A stretch of DNA of 64,000 nt from Hormoscilla sp. GM7CHS1pb (GCA_014323675.1 JACONN010000002.1:2772001-2836000); one strand, 5' to 3'. Positions 26,535 to 37,447 are shown, numbered from the stretch's first letter. Numbers and translations: made by a program. The notes: generated by a model not told the origin, from the letters alone.

Positions 26535-26853
26535 GGGAAGTATGGCTTCCCAGAATTCATGCTAATACGACATTTCCCTTGAGTTTTGTCACATCCTAAG
26601 CTGTGATGCATCTAAATTGCATATTTCCCTATCGGGATAAATCGTGGCAACCCTGTAGACATAAGCGTTTGCGCCATAATGGCCATTTTGGACTATGCAT
26701 TTTAAATGCGCGACAGCTTATACTAACCTCCGTCCACAAGTAGCAAGCACTAAAGTGCTTACTGCAAACGGCAAGTCTTAAAGTGCTTGCTACAAACGGC
26801 AAGTCCTAAAGTGCTTGCTACAAACTGCGCGGTTTTTCGACATCAACCTACGA
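26535..26853. repeat. Intergenic stretch with three tandem AAGTGCTT repeats
   Basis: From about 26747 to 26826 the unit (A)AAGTGCTT(G/A)CTACAAAC-GGCAAGTC is repeated three times. The same motif occurs singly near 4838, 31240 and 52660. No coding frame of note is present. Confidence 0.6.
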
Positions 26854-27833
<980 letters not shown>

Positions 27834-27964
27834 AATTTTCTTCTCGCGATTTTCTACTTGCAGCGAGAATAGTTTATAGCCGATCGGCAACAAAAAAGCA
27901 CCCGGAATAGGTGCTTCTACAAGTTTCGTTACATTTTCGGTCCGCCAACCACAGTGCTACTCAG

Positions 27965-28231
27965 TTAAGATGCGGAAGCTGCCACAAGATAAATACTCAC
28001 CTGCTTGCGGCCTCTTTTGCGCTCAAAGGTCACAACCCCATCCATCAGGGCGAACAGAGTGTCATCGGAACCGATACCGACATTTTTACCTGGGTGAAAC
28101 TTGGTGCCGCGCTGACGCACCAAGATATTACCAGCCCTAACCACTTGACCGCCATAGCGTTTAACGCCCAAGCGTTGAGCATTCGAGTCCCGTCCGTTAC
28201 GAGTACTACCCGTTCCTTTCTTGTGAGCCAT
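27965..28231 (-). CDS. rpmA: 50S ribosomal protein L27
   Basis: An 88-residue L27, which binds near the peptidyl-transferase centre and the P-site tRNA. It begins [20 protein letters not shown], has the normal [15 protein letters not shown] core, and lacks the cleaved N-terminal extension of Firmicutes. It follows rplU on the same strand, the usual order, but with an unusually structured 222-bp gap between them. Confidence 0.97.
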   Translation of the reverse strand: MAHKKGTGSTRNGRDSNAQRLGVKRYGGQVVRAGNILVRQRGTKFHPGKNVGIGSDDTLFALMDGVVTFERKRGRKQVSIYLVAASAS

Positions 28232-28276
28232 GATTTTCCTCCCATATTCTTACATTCACATCTTACAAGCCCTGTA

Positions 28277-28309
28277 ACCTGGTGTCGTGGCTGAGCCACG
28301 GCACCAGGT
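28277..28309. repeat. 14-bp inverted repeat in the rplU-rpmA gap
   Basis: ACCTGGTGTCGTGG (28277-28290) and CCACGGCACCAGGT (28296-28309) pair with one wobble around a five-base loop (CTGAG). It would form a very stable hairpin in the transcript between rplU and rpmA. Confidence 0.65.
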
Positions 28310-28327
28310 TTGGGAGTTACCCCGCCT

Positions 28328-28378
28328 CAAGTATCACTTGACATGGGTGATAGATCGCGTCATGTCAATTGATACTTG
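28328..28378. repeat. 18-bp inverted repeat in the rplU-rpmA gap
   Basis: CAAGTATCACTTGACATG (28328-28345) and CATGTCAATTGATACTTG (28361-28378) pair over 18 positions with one mismatch and a 15-base loop. It stands 18 bp from the first hairpin. A 19-base palindrome (AGTCGGTAT...ATACCGACT) follows at 28422-28440. Confidence 0.7.
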
Positions 28379-28453
28379 GGGTTCAAACCTCCAGAGACCA
28401 GGCGGAAAGGAACTCGGTAGAAGTCGGTATCATACCGACTAAAAAAATTGTCA

Positions 28454-28999
28454 TTATTGTTCCTGAGTTTCAGCCTCTGCTGTTTCCGCTGGTGCCTCAG
28501 TCCCTGGATCTGCTGGTGTCTCAACTGCTGCTTCAGTGGGTGTTGAGGCTACTTCAGTTGATGCCACTTCTACTGTAGTTTCCGCTAGTGCTGACTCTGG
28601 TACTGCTGACTCTGGTGCTGGATCCAGTATTTTTTCAGCTATTACTACCTCAGCTGTCGTTTCCACTGATGCTAGTACTGTACCATTGAGATTAATCGAG
28701 TCAATGATCAGCCGCGTAATTTCCTGGCGATGTCCCCGCTTCTTGCGAGTTTTCTTTTTTGGGCGCATCTTATAAACTAGAACTTTACGCCCTCGGAACT
28801 GTCGCAGCACCGTGCCTTCCACCGTTGCACCTGCCACTAGGGGCTGACCGATATGCACGTCCCCATTATGCTGCACAAACAAGACTTTGTCGATCGAGAC
28901 CTTCTCTTCTGCTTCCACTGGCAGCCGTTCGATATCGTAAAAGCGACCGGCTTCTACGCGCAGCTGTTTGCCGCCAGTTTCGATGATTGCGTAACTCAT
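28454..28999 (-). CDS. rplU: 50S ribosomal protein L21 with long acidic C-terminal extension
   Basis: A 181-residue L21. The ribosomal domain occupies about residues 1-107 (YAIIETGGKQLRVEAGRFYD... to RLIIDSINLNG), including the basic RPKKKTRKKRGHRQE segment. The last about 75 residues are a low-complexity tail of A, E, T, P and V (ESAVPESALAETTVEVASTE and similar units), much longer than the usual end of L21 (about 103 residues in all in E. coli). Such a tail is unlikely to bind rRNA. A good ribosome site (AGGAGA) precedes ATG 28999. Confidence 0.92.
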   Translation of the reverse strand: MSYAIIETGGKQLRVEAGRFYDIERLPVEAEEKVSIDKVLFVQHNGDVHIGQPLVAGATVEGTVLRQFRGRKVLVYKMRPKKKTRKKRGHRQEITRLIIDSINLNGTVLASVETTAEVVIAEKILDPAPESAVPESALAETTVEVASTEVASTPTEAAVETPADPGTEAPAETAEAETQEQ

Positions 29000-29030
29000 G
29001 CAATTGTCTCCTAAAGGATGCCGTACAGGT

Positions 29031-29054
29031 AGCTGGGCTTTGAAGGCCCCAGCT
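29031..29054 (-). promoter_or_regulatory. Leader hairpin upstream of rplU
   Basis: On the coding strand AGCTGGG-GCCTTCAAAG-CCCAGCT forms a seven-base-pair stem about 32-55 bases upstream of the rplU start. It could be an L21 autoregulatory leader like those known for other ribosomal operons. No match to a specific model can be claimed by eye. Confidence 0.4.
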
Positions 29055-29243
29055 TTTAGAACTTCTCAACCCGATCCGAGCAGGTAAGAGCAGACAATCT
29101 GTTATTATTCCTCATGGTTGCCTACTCTGTCAAGCTTGCGATCGGCGAACGGGTATCAGGCCCACCAGTCTAGGCCGAGTGACCACCTCCGGACAGGCGA
29201 GACCCCCGTCCTACAGGCTATGCTACTGACTTGGATTAAAAAA

Positions 29244-30133
29244 ATGATGACTTTCTCTCCTATAAATGATGTCGTAAATCAGTTAGAACAGCATGAAAAA
29301 TCAAAAAAATGATGGTTTTTGTTTGTAGAAATATCTGGGAGAACGATGCTAACAAACTAGCAAGTTTATCATTACAGGATTTAATCCAAGAATTATGTCA
29401 ATTGTATCCGAGTCTAGAACAATTAACAGCCAGTCTAGACAAGGTGGTCAAAAGTCTGAACAAACCCAAAGAGTATTCTTTGGTTGCCAACACAATCATT
29501 AGTCATGTCAGCAATTTATACCCAGATCCAGATGCCGAAGATTCAACGCAACTAATCTTAACCCAACCGGAAGATATGATGGTCCCAGTTGATGCTTCAG
29601 CAGCACAACCACCCGCATCCTGGGAATTATGCGATACTAGACGGGCCTACGATCCCTTCGATTTGCGACTGGAAGTGATGAAGTGCACTAACCCCCTGCG
29701 GGCAAAAATCCTGATCTTCTCGACAATAGAGCAGATATTCACTTTCAACCAGGAAGACTGGTTAACCATTAAAAACCAGGAACTGGATGATTTGCTGCTC
29801 AGACTATTTCAGGAATGCACCACTATCGAGCAACTGCAGTATAAGCTATGCGAGACTGCTAAATGCCTGCGCGACCCGTCCGAAAGCAATCAAGCAGCTG
29901 GTGCAATTATCCAAGCGCTCAGACCATTCTATACCCAGGGACAAGGGTTGTCCAATCAAACTCCAGAATTTAATAGTAATCTGGCTGAATCCATGAGAAG
30001 AATGGTAAATTCCCAGCAGGCGACAGCACCGATGTCGGCCACGGTAATCGATGAGGCGCAAACAGGACTGATGTCGGCCACGGTAATTGATGATTCCGAT
30101 GATGATAGTACCCGTCAGTTTTTACCATCATAA
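29244..30133 (+). CDS. Conserved-looking cyanobacterial protein, unknown function (probable frameshift)
   Basis: The frame from ATG 29244 (MMTFSPINDVVNQLEQHEKSKK) stops at 29312, but one base more in the A7 run at about 29302-29308 joins it to the next frame (MMVFVCRNIWENDANKL...), giving 296 residues. The N-terminal part looks like a helical regulatory domain (LASLSLQDLIQELCQLYPSL, SLVANTIISHVSNLYP), and a second similar helical domain follows (residues about 165-240). The tail has two copies of the short motif MSATVID followed by acidic residues. I do not recognise a function; a scaffold or partner-binding role is a guess. The next gene is a pentapeptide-repeat protein. Confidence 0.5.
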
Positions 30134-30213
30134 TCGAATGAGGAAAGAAAAATGCAAGAACTGGATAATTAACAATTGCTCAATTAACAATTGCTCAATT
30201 TTCAAATAAAGAT

Positions 30214-31177
30214 ATGGATGTCAATGAACTTCTGAGTAGATATGCAGCAGGAGAGACCAAGTTTATTGGTGTCAACCTGAGTCGCGTAGATCTGAGTGAT
30301 GCAGACTTGATTGGGATAGATCTAGATAGGGCAAGTCTAGGGGGAGCTTACCTGATATTTACATTCCTGAGTCGGGCCAACCTCAGCAGGTCAAATCTCA
30401 TGAGAGCAAGGCTTTGTGGCGCTCACTTAAATCAAGCGACTCTAACTGCTGCGGACTTGTCTGATGCCGATTTACATGGTGCCATGTTACAGCGTGCAGA
30501 CCTGCGTAACACTAATCTAACATTAGCTTCTCTGCTGGATGCGAATCTGATGGAGGCAGACCTGCGGGGGGCGAACTTGAATGGTGCCAACCTGACAGGT
30601 GCCTGTCTGCGGGGTGCCAACCTGCGGAAGGAGAGGAGAATTTATTATGCTACCCTACGGGGAACATGCCTGCATAAGGCAGACCTGCGGGGTGTCAACC
30701 TGACTGCTAAGGTGGACCTGAGTGGTGCTAACCTTTGGGAAGCGACCCTGCGTAATGCGGAACTGAGTGGTGCCAACCTGAGTGGTGCCAACCTGACTAA
30801 TGCTGAGTGGTGTAAACTTAAGTGGCGCCAACCTGACTGGTGCTAATCTCCCGAGGGCGAACCTTGCGGATGCCGACCTGTCTGATGTCAGACTGCGTAA
30901 TGCCTTATTGGCTGAGGCCATTTTGAAAAAGGCAAATCTGAGTAGGGCTGACATGAGTAATGTCAAAATGAATAGGAGTGACTTGAGTCGGGCTAATCTG
31001 CGGGGTGCTTCTCTGATGGGTGCTGAATTGATTGATGCTTACCTGGCCAGAGCAGACTTGACGGATGCCGACCTGAGTAATGCCAACTTTTTCAATGCCG
31101 AACTGAGTACTGCCAATCTCATGGGTGCTTTCCTGGGTGGGGCCACAATGCCCGATGGTTCGATTAAACGTTATTAG
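30214..31177 (+). CDS. Pentapeptide-repeat protein (frameshifted)
   Basis: About 320 residues of A(D/N)LxX pentapeptide repeats, which fold as a right-handed quadrilateral beta-helix. A short N-terminal cap (MDVNELLSRYAAGETKF) precedes the first repeats. The frame breaks near 30805 within near-identical repeats (ANLTNA / LSGVNLSGANL). The change looks like repeat slippage rather than a homopolymer error, because restoring it needs a one-base loss or a two-base gain. A non-repeat interruption (KERRIYYATL) lies in the middle. The C-terminus ends GGATMPDGSIKRY. Functions of such proteins in cyanobacteria are mostly unknown. Confidence 0.8.
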
Positions 31178-31330
31178 AGTGCGTTGAATAGGCGATCGGG
31201 TGAAACCAGTTGTCCGCTGATTTAGCCTGGCACGTTCGTAGTAAACACTTCAGTGTTTCCGTGCCCCGTTAGCGATCGATTAATAGTAGTGCTGACTCGT
31301 CAGTAAGAGTAAGTATATCATAGTCGATCT

Positions 31331-33106
31331 TTAAAACAGATTGTCATCATCATCTAATCCAGGTCTGGGCATGGGTTTGACAGGCTTTTTATGCAGTTGA
31401 CGCAACCATAACCAACCTACCACAGCCACAGTCAGGGACACCCAACCTGTCGCTGACTGGAGTAATAAAAAGCCACCTGTAGCGAACATCGCGCCAAATA
31501 ACAGTAAGATAGCAGCGAAGACCCGTATCAGATCGCTGGCCAAGTCTTGGACTGGTAACAAACCAGTACGTTGCTGCTGACGCCGCCAACCCGGACCACC
31601 CGGACGCACCAACCGATAGAAATTATCCAAAGTTTCGTCGGACTCTGGAGGCGTCAATAGCATGACCGTCACCCAGAGAAGGGCGGAAATGCCAGAAGTC
31701 ACCATCAGACGCAAACCAAAGTCAGAAATTGTCAGCACGGGCACTACACTGGTAGTTAACCCGACTACAAATCCCCCAACCATAGCCGCCAGTTCCGCCC
31801 CAGCATTGATCCGCCACCAGAACCAGCGCAGAATTAGCACTAACCCAGGTCCAGTGCCAATGGCAATCACCAAGCGAAACACGGTAGCGACATCTCGGGC
31901 AAAAAAGGCAGCCACAGCACCTAAGACTGTAACTAAAATAGAAGATACTCGTCCCACAGATACCAGGGAGTTCTGACTGGCATCGGGGTTAACAAAGCGT
32001 AGATATAGATCGTTGGTCAGATAAGAAGCACCCCAGTTAATGGAAGTAGAAACGGTACTCATAAAAGCGGCCAACAGGGAAGCAACGACCAAACCCAGCA
32101 TGACAGGTGGGAGAAAGTCAAGCATCAGTTTGGGATAACCCAACTCTTTATCTGCCAAGTCGGGATAGATAACAATTGCTGCCAAGGCCACTAGCACCCA
32201 AGGCCAGGTACGGATAATATAATGGAGAATATTGAAAAACCAAGCAGCTTTTTCAGCTTCCGCTTCGTCCTTGGCAGCGATCAGGCGCTGAATGAACTCC
32301 CCACCGCCATCACTGCGGCGAAAGGCCCACCACTGGATAAAGATATAGGCAAAAAATGTACTGGCAGTAATGCCAGCAGTTTGACTATCCAGGGGAAAGA
32401 AGGAGAGGACATCTTGGGAGGTGGTCTCCTGGACAGCAGGAAGTAACTCTCGGATGCCACCGACATGGTTAACTGCAACTATGGCAACGGCGATCGCCCC
32501 TGTCAACCCCAAGAAGAACTGCAGAAAGTCCGTAGCAACGACACCCCAAAGTCCCGAGAAACCAGCATAAACTAGCACCAAGCAGCTAACGCCGACCACA
32601 CTGGCCAGCTTGACATTATCTCCGGGATTAATTCCCAGACTTTGCCAGAGTTCCAGGGCATCGACAACCTTTACCATTGCTAGCATGGCGTAACCGATGC
32701 CAATGCAGTTAATGGGTACGGCAAACAGGAACGCCTTGATGCCCCGCAGTACCGCTGCCATGTGGCCACCGTAGCGAATTTCCGTTAACTGGGCATCGGT
32801 GACAACCTGGGAACGCCGCCACATGCGGGCGAAGATATAGATCATCACCACATGGGCAACCCCAAAACTCCACCATTCCCAATTACCCGCAATGCCCCTA
32901 GTGGCCACCACGCCAGCAATGTAAAGGGGCGTGTCGATGGAAAAAGTTGTAGCGGCCATACTCGTCCCCGCTAACCACCAGGGGAGACTTCGCCCACTGA
33001 CAAAGAACTCTTCTAAATTTCGGGATGCCTTGCGGGATAGGTACAGCCCCAAAGAGAGGGTCAAGATCAGGTACAGCAGGACAATTAGCCAATCGATCTG
33101 AGTCAT
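31331..33106 (-). CDS. Sodium:solute symporter family (SSS) transporter
   Basis: A 591-residue inner-membrane transporter with about 13-14 predicted helices. The N-terminus carries the SSS landmark region SGRSLPWWLAGTSMAATTFS and the DTPLYIAG helix. The middle contains a helix with SLLAAFMSTVSTSINWGASY, the usual Na+-site region. The soluble segment near residues 495-520 and the C-terminal PMPRPGLDDDDNLF are cytoplasmic. The substrate (sugar, proline-like or other) cannot be inferred. The gene stands alone, with the 21-bp repeat array upstream of its start. Confidence 0.85.
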   Translation of the reverse strand: MTQIDWLIVLLYLILTLSLGLYLSRKASRNLEEFFVSGRSLPWWLAGTSMAATTFSIDTPLYIAGVVATRGIAGNWEWWSFGVAHVVMIYIFARMWRRSQVVTDAQLTEIRYGGHMAAVLRGIKAFLFAVPINCIGIGYAMLAMVKVVDALELWQSLGINPGDNVKLASVVGVSCLVLVYAGFSGLWGVVATDFLQFFLGLTGAIAVAIVAVNHVGGIRELLPAVQETTSQDVLSFFPLDSQTAGITASTFFAYIFIQWWAFRRSDGGGEFIQRLIAAKDEAEAEKAAWFFNILHYIIRTWPWVLVALAAIVIYPDLADKELGYPKLMLDFLPPVMLGLVVASLLAAFMSTVSTSINWGASYLTNDLYLRFVNPDASQNSLVSVGRVSSILVTVLGAVAAFFARDVATVFRLVIAIGTGPGLVLILRWFWWRINAGAELAAMVGGFVVGLTTSVVPVLTISDFGLRLMVTSGISALLWVTVMLLTPPESDETLDNFYRLVRPGGPGWRRQQQRTGLLPVQDLASDLIRVFAAILLLFGAMFATGGFLLLQSATGWVSLTVAVVGWLWLRQLHKKPVKPMPRPGLDDDDNLF

Positions 33107-33251
33107 ATCATTAAAGATGCAAGGATTTGAGATTTCCGATTGCCGAACTTTATGGGACTAAGTTTCCTGGGATCGGAGTGCAAACATTTTGACTGTATGA
33201 TATCAGTCGTGAGTGGCCCGAAAGAATGAAACCGCCCTGCCCTGGTAGGCC

Positions 33252-33462
33252 AACGGAGAGGTTTAAAACCCTAACGGAGAGGTTTAAAACCCCAACGGAG
33301 AGGTTTTGAACCCCAACAGAGAGGTTTGAAACCCCAACGGAGAGGTTTAAAACCCCAACGGAGAGGTTCAAAACCTCAACAGAGAAATTTCAAACCCCAA
33401 CAGAGAGGTCTAAAACCTCTCCGTTGAGGTTTGAAACCCCAACAGAGAGGTCCAAACCTCAA
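33252..33462. repeat. 21-bp tandem repeat array 1 (about 8-9 copies)
   Basis: The unit AACGGAGAGGTTTAAAACCCC is repeated with small changes (G/A at position 4, T/C changes inside GGTTT). One unit near 33410-33440 is inverted (AAACCTCTCCGTTGAGGTTT), so the array can form a hairpin. The reverse complement of the unit is closely related to the unit of array 2 at 49680-49930. The period equals seven codons, so long open frames cross it; I do not think they are genes. Confidence 0.85.
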
Positions 33463-33525
33463 CAGTGGGACAATGGATGGCGATCGCCTTTCACCAGTCA
33501 GGTTTCATCAGTCAGGTTTCACCAG

Positions 33526-33876
33526 TCAGGTTTCACCAGTCACCAGCACCTCGCAGTAGCCGATCAAGGTTTGCAGGCGTGAGACTATTTGCTTTTGCCG
33601 CTGTTCTCTGGTAGATAGCTGGCGGGATGCCTGGAAAAACGTCAGATCGACAGTCAACAAGCGCATTTGTTTGTGCATTTCCGTTTGTACCGACTGCCAT
33701 CGCGAGACTAGGGAGGGATCGATACCATCAGCAGTCAAACTGGCCACCCGCTCCTGAAAAAACCGTTGCACTCCCTCAGACCGATCGGAGGATACGGTCA
33801 CCTGTAACTCCTCCAGGGCCTGTTTAAACTCCTGATAGCATTGGCGATGGCTGTTGGGCAACATGAGCGTCGTCAT
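33526..33876 (-). CDS. patD: PatD-like protein (heterocyst-frequency-control family)
   Basis: 116 residues from ATG 33876 (MTTLMLPNSHRQCYQEFKQ). The helical pattern HRQCYQEFKQALEELQ, then RWQSVQTEMHKQMRLLTVDL and FLQASRQ-type spacing (FFQASRQLSTREQRQKQI), resembles the PatD family, named for its effect on heterocyst frequency in Nostoc but present across filamentous cyanobacteria, including non-heterocystous ones. It has no enzymatic motif. The assignment is from remembered family pattern and is moderate. Confidence 0.5.
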   Translation of the reverse strand: MTTLMLPNSHRQCYQEFKQALEELQVTVSSDRSEGVQRFFQERVASLTADGIDPSLVSRWQSVQTEMHKQMRLLTVDLTFFQASRQLSTREQRQKQIVSRLQTLIGYCEVLVTGET

Positions 33877-34048
33877 TATTTTTCCCGCATGTAAAGAAAT
33901 TTGTATATATTGATAAAAAGGCATAAACAAAGATTACTATCTGAAATCAATTAAGTTGCTAGGCATAATTTTGATAGAGGCAACCTAATAAAAGGAAAGA
34001 GGGCAGATATTGAAGTCACTGATATAGAAACCTAATAGGACTAATAAC

Positions 34049-36316
34049 ATGAACTTAATGGCTCCAACCGCACCAGCTGTTACACCAGCTGAATCTGTTA
34101 TTCCTGACTGGCTACACTCATGTATGATCGTACCGGAGGTCGCCAGTCCGGACCCAGCAGAAATATCCCAGACAGACAGGAGATTAATATGTGAGGCGTT
34201 TGAATTTGCCTACCAACTGCACAAGGGTCAAAACCGGAAATCAGGAGAACCCTACATTTCCCATCCGGTTGCCGTAGCCGGACTGTTGCGAGAATTAGGC
34301 GGTAGTGCAGTAATGATTGCTGCCGGGTTCCTGCACGACGTAGTAGAAGACACCGAGGTGACGGCAGAAGAGATCGAAGCTCGGTTTGGCCCAGAAGTGC
34401 GGCAAATGGTGGAAGGGGTGACCAAACTCTCCAAGTTTAAGTTCTCCAGTAAAACAGAACGCCAAGCGGAAAACTTCCGCCGCATGTTCCTGGCAATGGC
34501 AAAAGACATCCGGGTGATCGTAGTGAAGCTGGCAGATAGACTGCACAACATGCGGACCCTGCAATATATGTCCTCAGACAAGCAGCGCCAAATTGCCCTG
34601 GAAACCCGAGAAATATTTGCACCACTGGCGAACCGACTGGGGATCGGGCGGTTTAAGTGGGAACTAGAAGACCTAGCATTTAAGTATATAGAACCGGATT
34701 ATTACCGGCTTATACAGGAGTTGGTCGCAGAAAAGCGGGTAGACCGGGAAAAGAGACTGGAAAACGCGATCGAAATTCTGCAACTGCGTCTGGAGCAAAT
34801 TGGCATCACCAACGCCGAGATTAGCGGGCGTCCCAAGCACCTGTACAGCATATACCAGAAGATGCAGCGGCAGCAGAAGCAATTCGAGGAAATCTTTGAT
34901 ATCGCTGCGGTGCGGATCCTGACCCCGACAAAGGATGAATGTTACAGGGCATTGGCGATCGTCCATGATGCGTACCGTCCCATTCCGGGTCGATTTAAAG
35001 ATTACATCGGTTTACCGAAGCCAAACCGCTATCAATCATTGCATACGGGAGTGATAGGTCCAACAGGTCGTCCCCTGGAAGTGCAGATCCGCACCCAAGA
35101 CATGCATTATATAGCAGAATATGGGATTGCGGCCCATTGGAAATATAAAGAAACGGGGTCGAGCAATACCCAGCTGACAGGAGTGGAGGAAAAGTTTACT
35201 TGGCTGCGGCAGCTGCTAGACTGGCAGAAAGACCTCAAGGATGCTCAGGAATATCTGGAGCATATCAGGGATGATTTATTTGAAGACGAGGTGTATGTGT
35301 TTACACCCCTCGGGGATGTGCTTTCCCTCAGGCGAGGATCGACACCGATAGACTTTGCCTATCGGATTCACACGGAGGTAGGGAAACATTGTGCGGGTGC
35401 AAAAGTGAACTCCCGGATGGTGTCTCTGGATACGGAGCTGAAAAATGGCGACATTGTGGAGATTATCACCCAGAAAAATAGCCACCCGAGCTTGGACTGG
35501 CTGAATTTTGCCAAAACTGCGGGGGCGCGGAACCGCATTCGCCAATGGTACAAGCGATCGCACCAGGAAGAGAACATCGCTCGCGGCAGGGAAATGCTGG
35601 AGAAGAAGTTGGGGAAAAATGGTTTGGAAGCTTTGCTAAAGTCAGAACAGATGCAGGCTGTAGCAGAGCGCTGCAATTACCACCGGGTGGAAGATTTACT
35701 GGCAGGTTTGGGATACGGTGAGGTCACGCTGAATACGGTGGTAAATCGGATCGGGGAGGCGAATAAAGCTAAAGAACCAGTGTCAACTGCGGCCCCAGAG
35801 TCCGAGATTGCCAATCTCCTACTATCATCCCCTCCTCAGCAAGATGCTAAGTCCAGTCATGCTTGCCCGATCGCGGGTGTAGAAGGATTGTTGTATCATC
35901 TAGCTGGGTGCTGCAACCCTATTCCTGGGGAAGCAATTATTGGAGTGGTGACGCGGATGCGGGGAATTACTATACATCAGCAAGGCTGTCCGAATGTGGA
36001 TCGGATAGAGGGCGATCGGCTGATCCCGGTGAGCTGGAAGGGTGCTAATAGCGAGACCAAGCGGGCGCCAACTTACACGGTGCAGGTGCAAATTGAAGCG
36101 ATCGATCGGGTGGGGGTACTCAAGGACATTTTATCGCACTTGACCGACCACTGCATAAATGTCCGTAATGCCCAGGTCAACACGGGTGCGGGTAAGCCAG
36201 CGATCATCGACTTGGGAATGGATATTTGCAATTTGCAGCAATTTGAGCGGATCTGTAACCAAATTAAAAAGATGAGCGATATTCTGCATATCCGCCGCCT
36301 CGGGCCAATTGAGTGA
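34049..36316 (+). CDS. spoT: Bifunctional (p)ppGpp synthetase/hydrolase, RelA/SpoT family (Rel)
   Basis: A 755-residue Rel enzyme controlling the stringent response. The N-terminal HD hydrolase domain has HKGQNRKSGEPYISHPVAVA, the HDVVEDT metal and catalytic motif, and DRLHNMRTLQ. The synthetase domain has RPKHLYSIYQKM, FDIAAVRIL and GLPKPNRYQSLHTGV. A TGS domain (VYVFTPLGDVLSLRRGSTPIDFAY), the helical and zinc-finger-like region (HLAGCCNPIPG) and a C-terminal ACT domain (VQIEAIDRVGVLKDILSHL) follow. All key residues for both activities look intact. It appears monocistronic. Confidence 0.95.
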   Translation: MNLMAPTAPAVTPAESVIPDWLHSCMIVPEVASPDPAEISQTDRRLICEAFEFAYQLHKGQNRKSGEPYISHPVAVAGLLRELGGSAVMIAAGFLHDVVEDTEVTAEEIEARFGPEVRQMVEGVTKLSKFKFSSKTERQAENFRRMFLAMAKDIRVIVVKLADRLHNMRTLQYMSSDKQRQIALETREIFAPLANRLGIGRFKWELEDLAFKYIEPDYYRLIQELVAEKRVDREKRLENAIEILQLRLEQIGITNAEISGRPKHLYSIYQKMQRQQKQFEEIFDIAAVRILTPTKDECYRALAIVHDAYRPIPGRFKDYIGLPKPNRYQSLHTGVIGPTGRPLEVQIRTQDMHYIAEYGIAAHWKYKETGSSNTQLTGVEEKFTWLRQLLDWQKDLKDAQEYLEHIRDDLFEDEVYVFTPLGDVLSLRRGSTPIDFAYRIHTEVGKHCAGAKVNSRMVSLDTELKNGDIVEIITQKNSHPSLDWLNFAKTAGARNRIRQWYKRSHQEENIARGREMLEKKLGKNGLEALLKSEQMQAVAERCNYHRVEDLLAGLGYGEVTLNTVVNRIGEANKAKEPVSTAAPESEIANLLLSSPPQQDAKSSHACPIAGVEGLLYHLAGCCNPIPGEAIIGVVTRMRGITIHQQGCPNVDRIEGDRLIPVSWKGANSETKRAPTYTVQVQIEAIDRVGVLKDILSHLTDHCINVRNAQVNTGAGKPAIIDLGMDICNLQQFERICNQIKKMSDILHIRRLGPIE

Positions 36317-36514
36317 AGGCGGGCGAGGCCGCGATTGGTGATAAGGTTGGAATGACGATCTTCTAGAAAAAAAGGACTAGACTCACCGAAATGCTATGAG
36401 AAAGTTATATTCATCCTCATCACCAATATTCATCTTTAGTATCTGTTAAAACAGGGATCGAATTCCTGTATGATATTTGTAGCAGAAGCTCACCACCTAT
36501 AAATTGTAGTCTAA

Positions 36515-36945
36515 ATGACGCCAACTGAAACCAAAGCCTTGCAGAATTCACCCAATCCCTTACTAAGTATCGAGTACGAACCCGCACTGGAAAGCTTGGG
36601 AGACGACTACTACGATGAAGTCGCAGCGGCGGAATTTCCCCAGCATATCCTGAGATGGCGCAATGACGACCTGCTACCCCAACTGGGGTTAGACCCCAAA
36701 GAGGTGATGCCGAACTTATCCCTAATTTTGCTTCGGCTATTCCTTGGGAGAAATGGCGAAGATTATACCAGGGGGTTTTGCAGAGTTTACCTGCTGCCCA
36801 GATGGATAATGTGGCGAGTCGCTTGGAAAAGTATAATCCCAAAACGGCGTTACTCAGACCTGCGATCGAATCTGTGTGGGAGCAAATTGTAGCGTCCGAT
36901 AATTGGCAGCCGTTTTATCAGTTGGTGCAGGATATAAAGGAGTAG
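36515..36945 (+). pseudogene. Remnant of a SelO-like gene with internal deletion
   Basis: The first about 70 codons ([47 protein letters not shown]) resemble the N-terminus of cyanobacterial SelO/YdiU protein adenylyltransferase. The frame then passes into unrelated-looking residues, while the neighbouring frame carries a coding-like tail ([17 protein letters not shown]... then [19 protein letters not shown]) ending at TAG 36943-36945. This reads as two ends of a gene joined after a large internal deletion with a frameshift. SelO is about 480-500 residues; only about 140 remain here. It cannot be functional. Confidence 0.6.
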
Positions 36946-37097
36946 GTTGGGGGGGTGTAGCGCCGCCCGAACCCGTTCCCAGGCAGAGCCGTGGGAACGA
37001 GGGTCCGGCTACATGAACAAAGCCCACGCTACCCCCCTTAAAAAAGACAGCCCCCCGCGTTTCCAGGCGGTCCCCTCTTAACGAGGCTGAAGTCTGT
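36946..37097. repeat. GTTCCCAGG-type palindrome in a repeat-rich gap
   Basis: CGTTCCCA...TGGGAACG at 36974-36999 is one of at least four related copies in the window (others near 205, 21164 and 37658). The rest of the gap contains CCCCCC and CTTAAA stretches and no gene. Confidence 0.5.
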
Positions 37098-37361
37098 ATG
37101 TTACCGACTGCAAATATCTCTCGCTCAAGGGCTGATCCTCACCGGGTGCGTTCCCAGCGGGACACGCTCTACGAGTGTGCGGACAATAAGCTATTGTTGG
37201 CTTACAAGAAACTATTACTGGCGTACAATAACCTATTGCTGGCTTACAACGAACTATTACTGGCTTACAATAAGCTATTGAAGGCTTATAAAGAACATTG
37301 CTGGCTTACAATAGCTTACTGTAAACCTAGTGTAAACAGATTGCGTGGTACAAATTTCTGA
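37098..37361 (+). repeat. 21-bp tandem repeats within a short open frame (LLLAYN heptads)
   Basis: From about 37190 to 37310 a 21-base unit (CTATTGCTGGCTTACAATAAG, one more than allowed to vary at several sites) is repeated five to six times. The open frame across it (87 residues) reads as KLLLAYN-type heptads, which would form a coiled coil if made. There is no ribosome site and the flanks are repeat DNA, so I regard it as a repeat array and not a gene. A perfect 11-base inverted repeat (GTCGCCGTGCC / GGCACGGCGAC) follows at 37389-37411. Confidence 0.65.
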
Positions 37362-37447
37362 CGCTCGGCGCCAGCAGCCGCTCCCAAGGTCGCCGTGCCG
37401 GGCACGGCGACACTGTAATTCAAATAGAGATAAACAAAGAGGAAAAA

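Noticed and set aside
30432..30966. Minus-strand frames across the pentapeptide gene
   Set aside because: They are shadows of the repeat codons on the coding strand.
33252..33462. CRISPR array
   Set aside because: The units are 21 bases and directly abutting with no unique spacers; the same holds for 49675-49932. They are tandem repeats.
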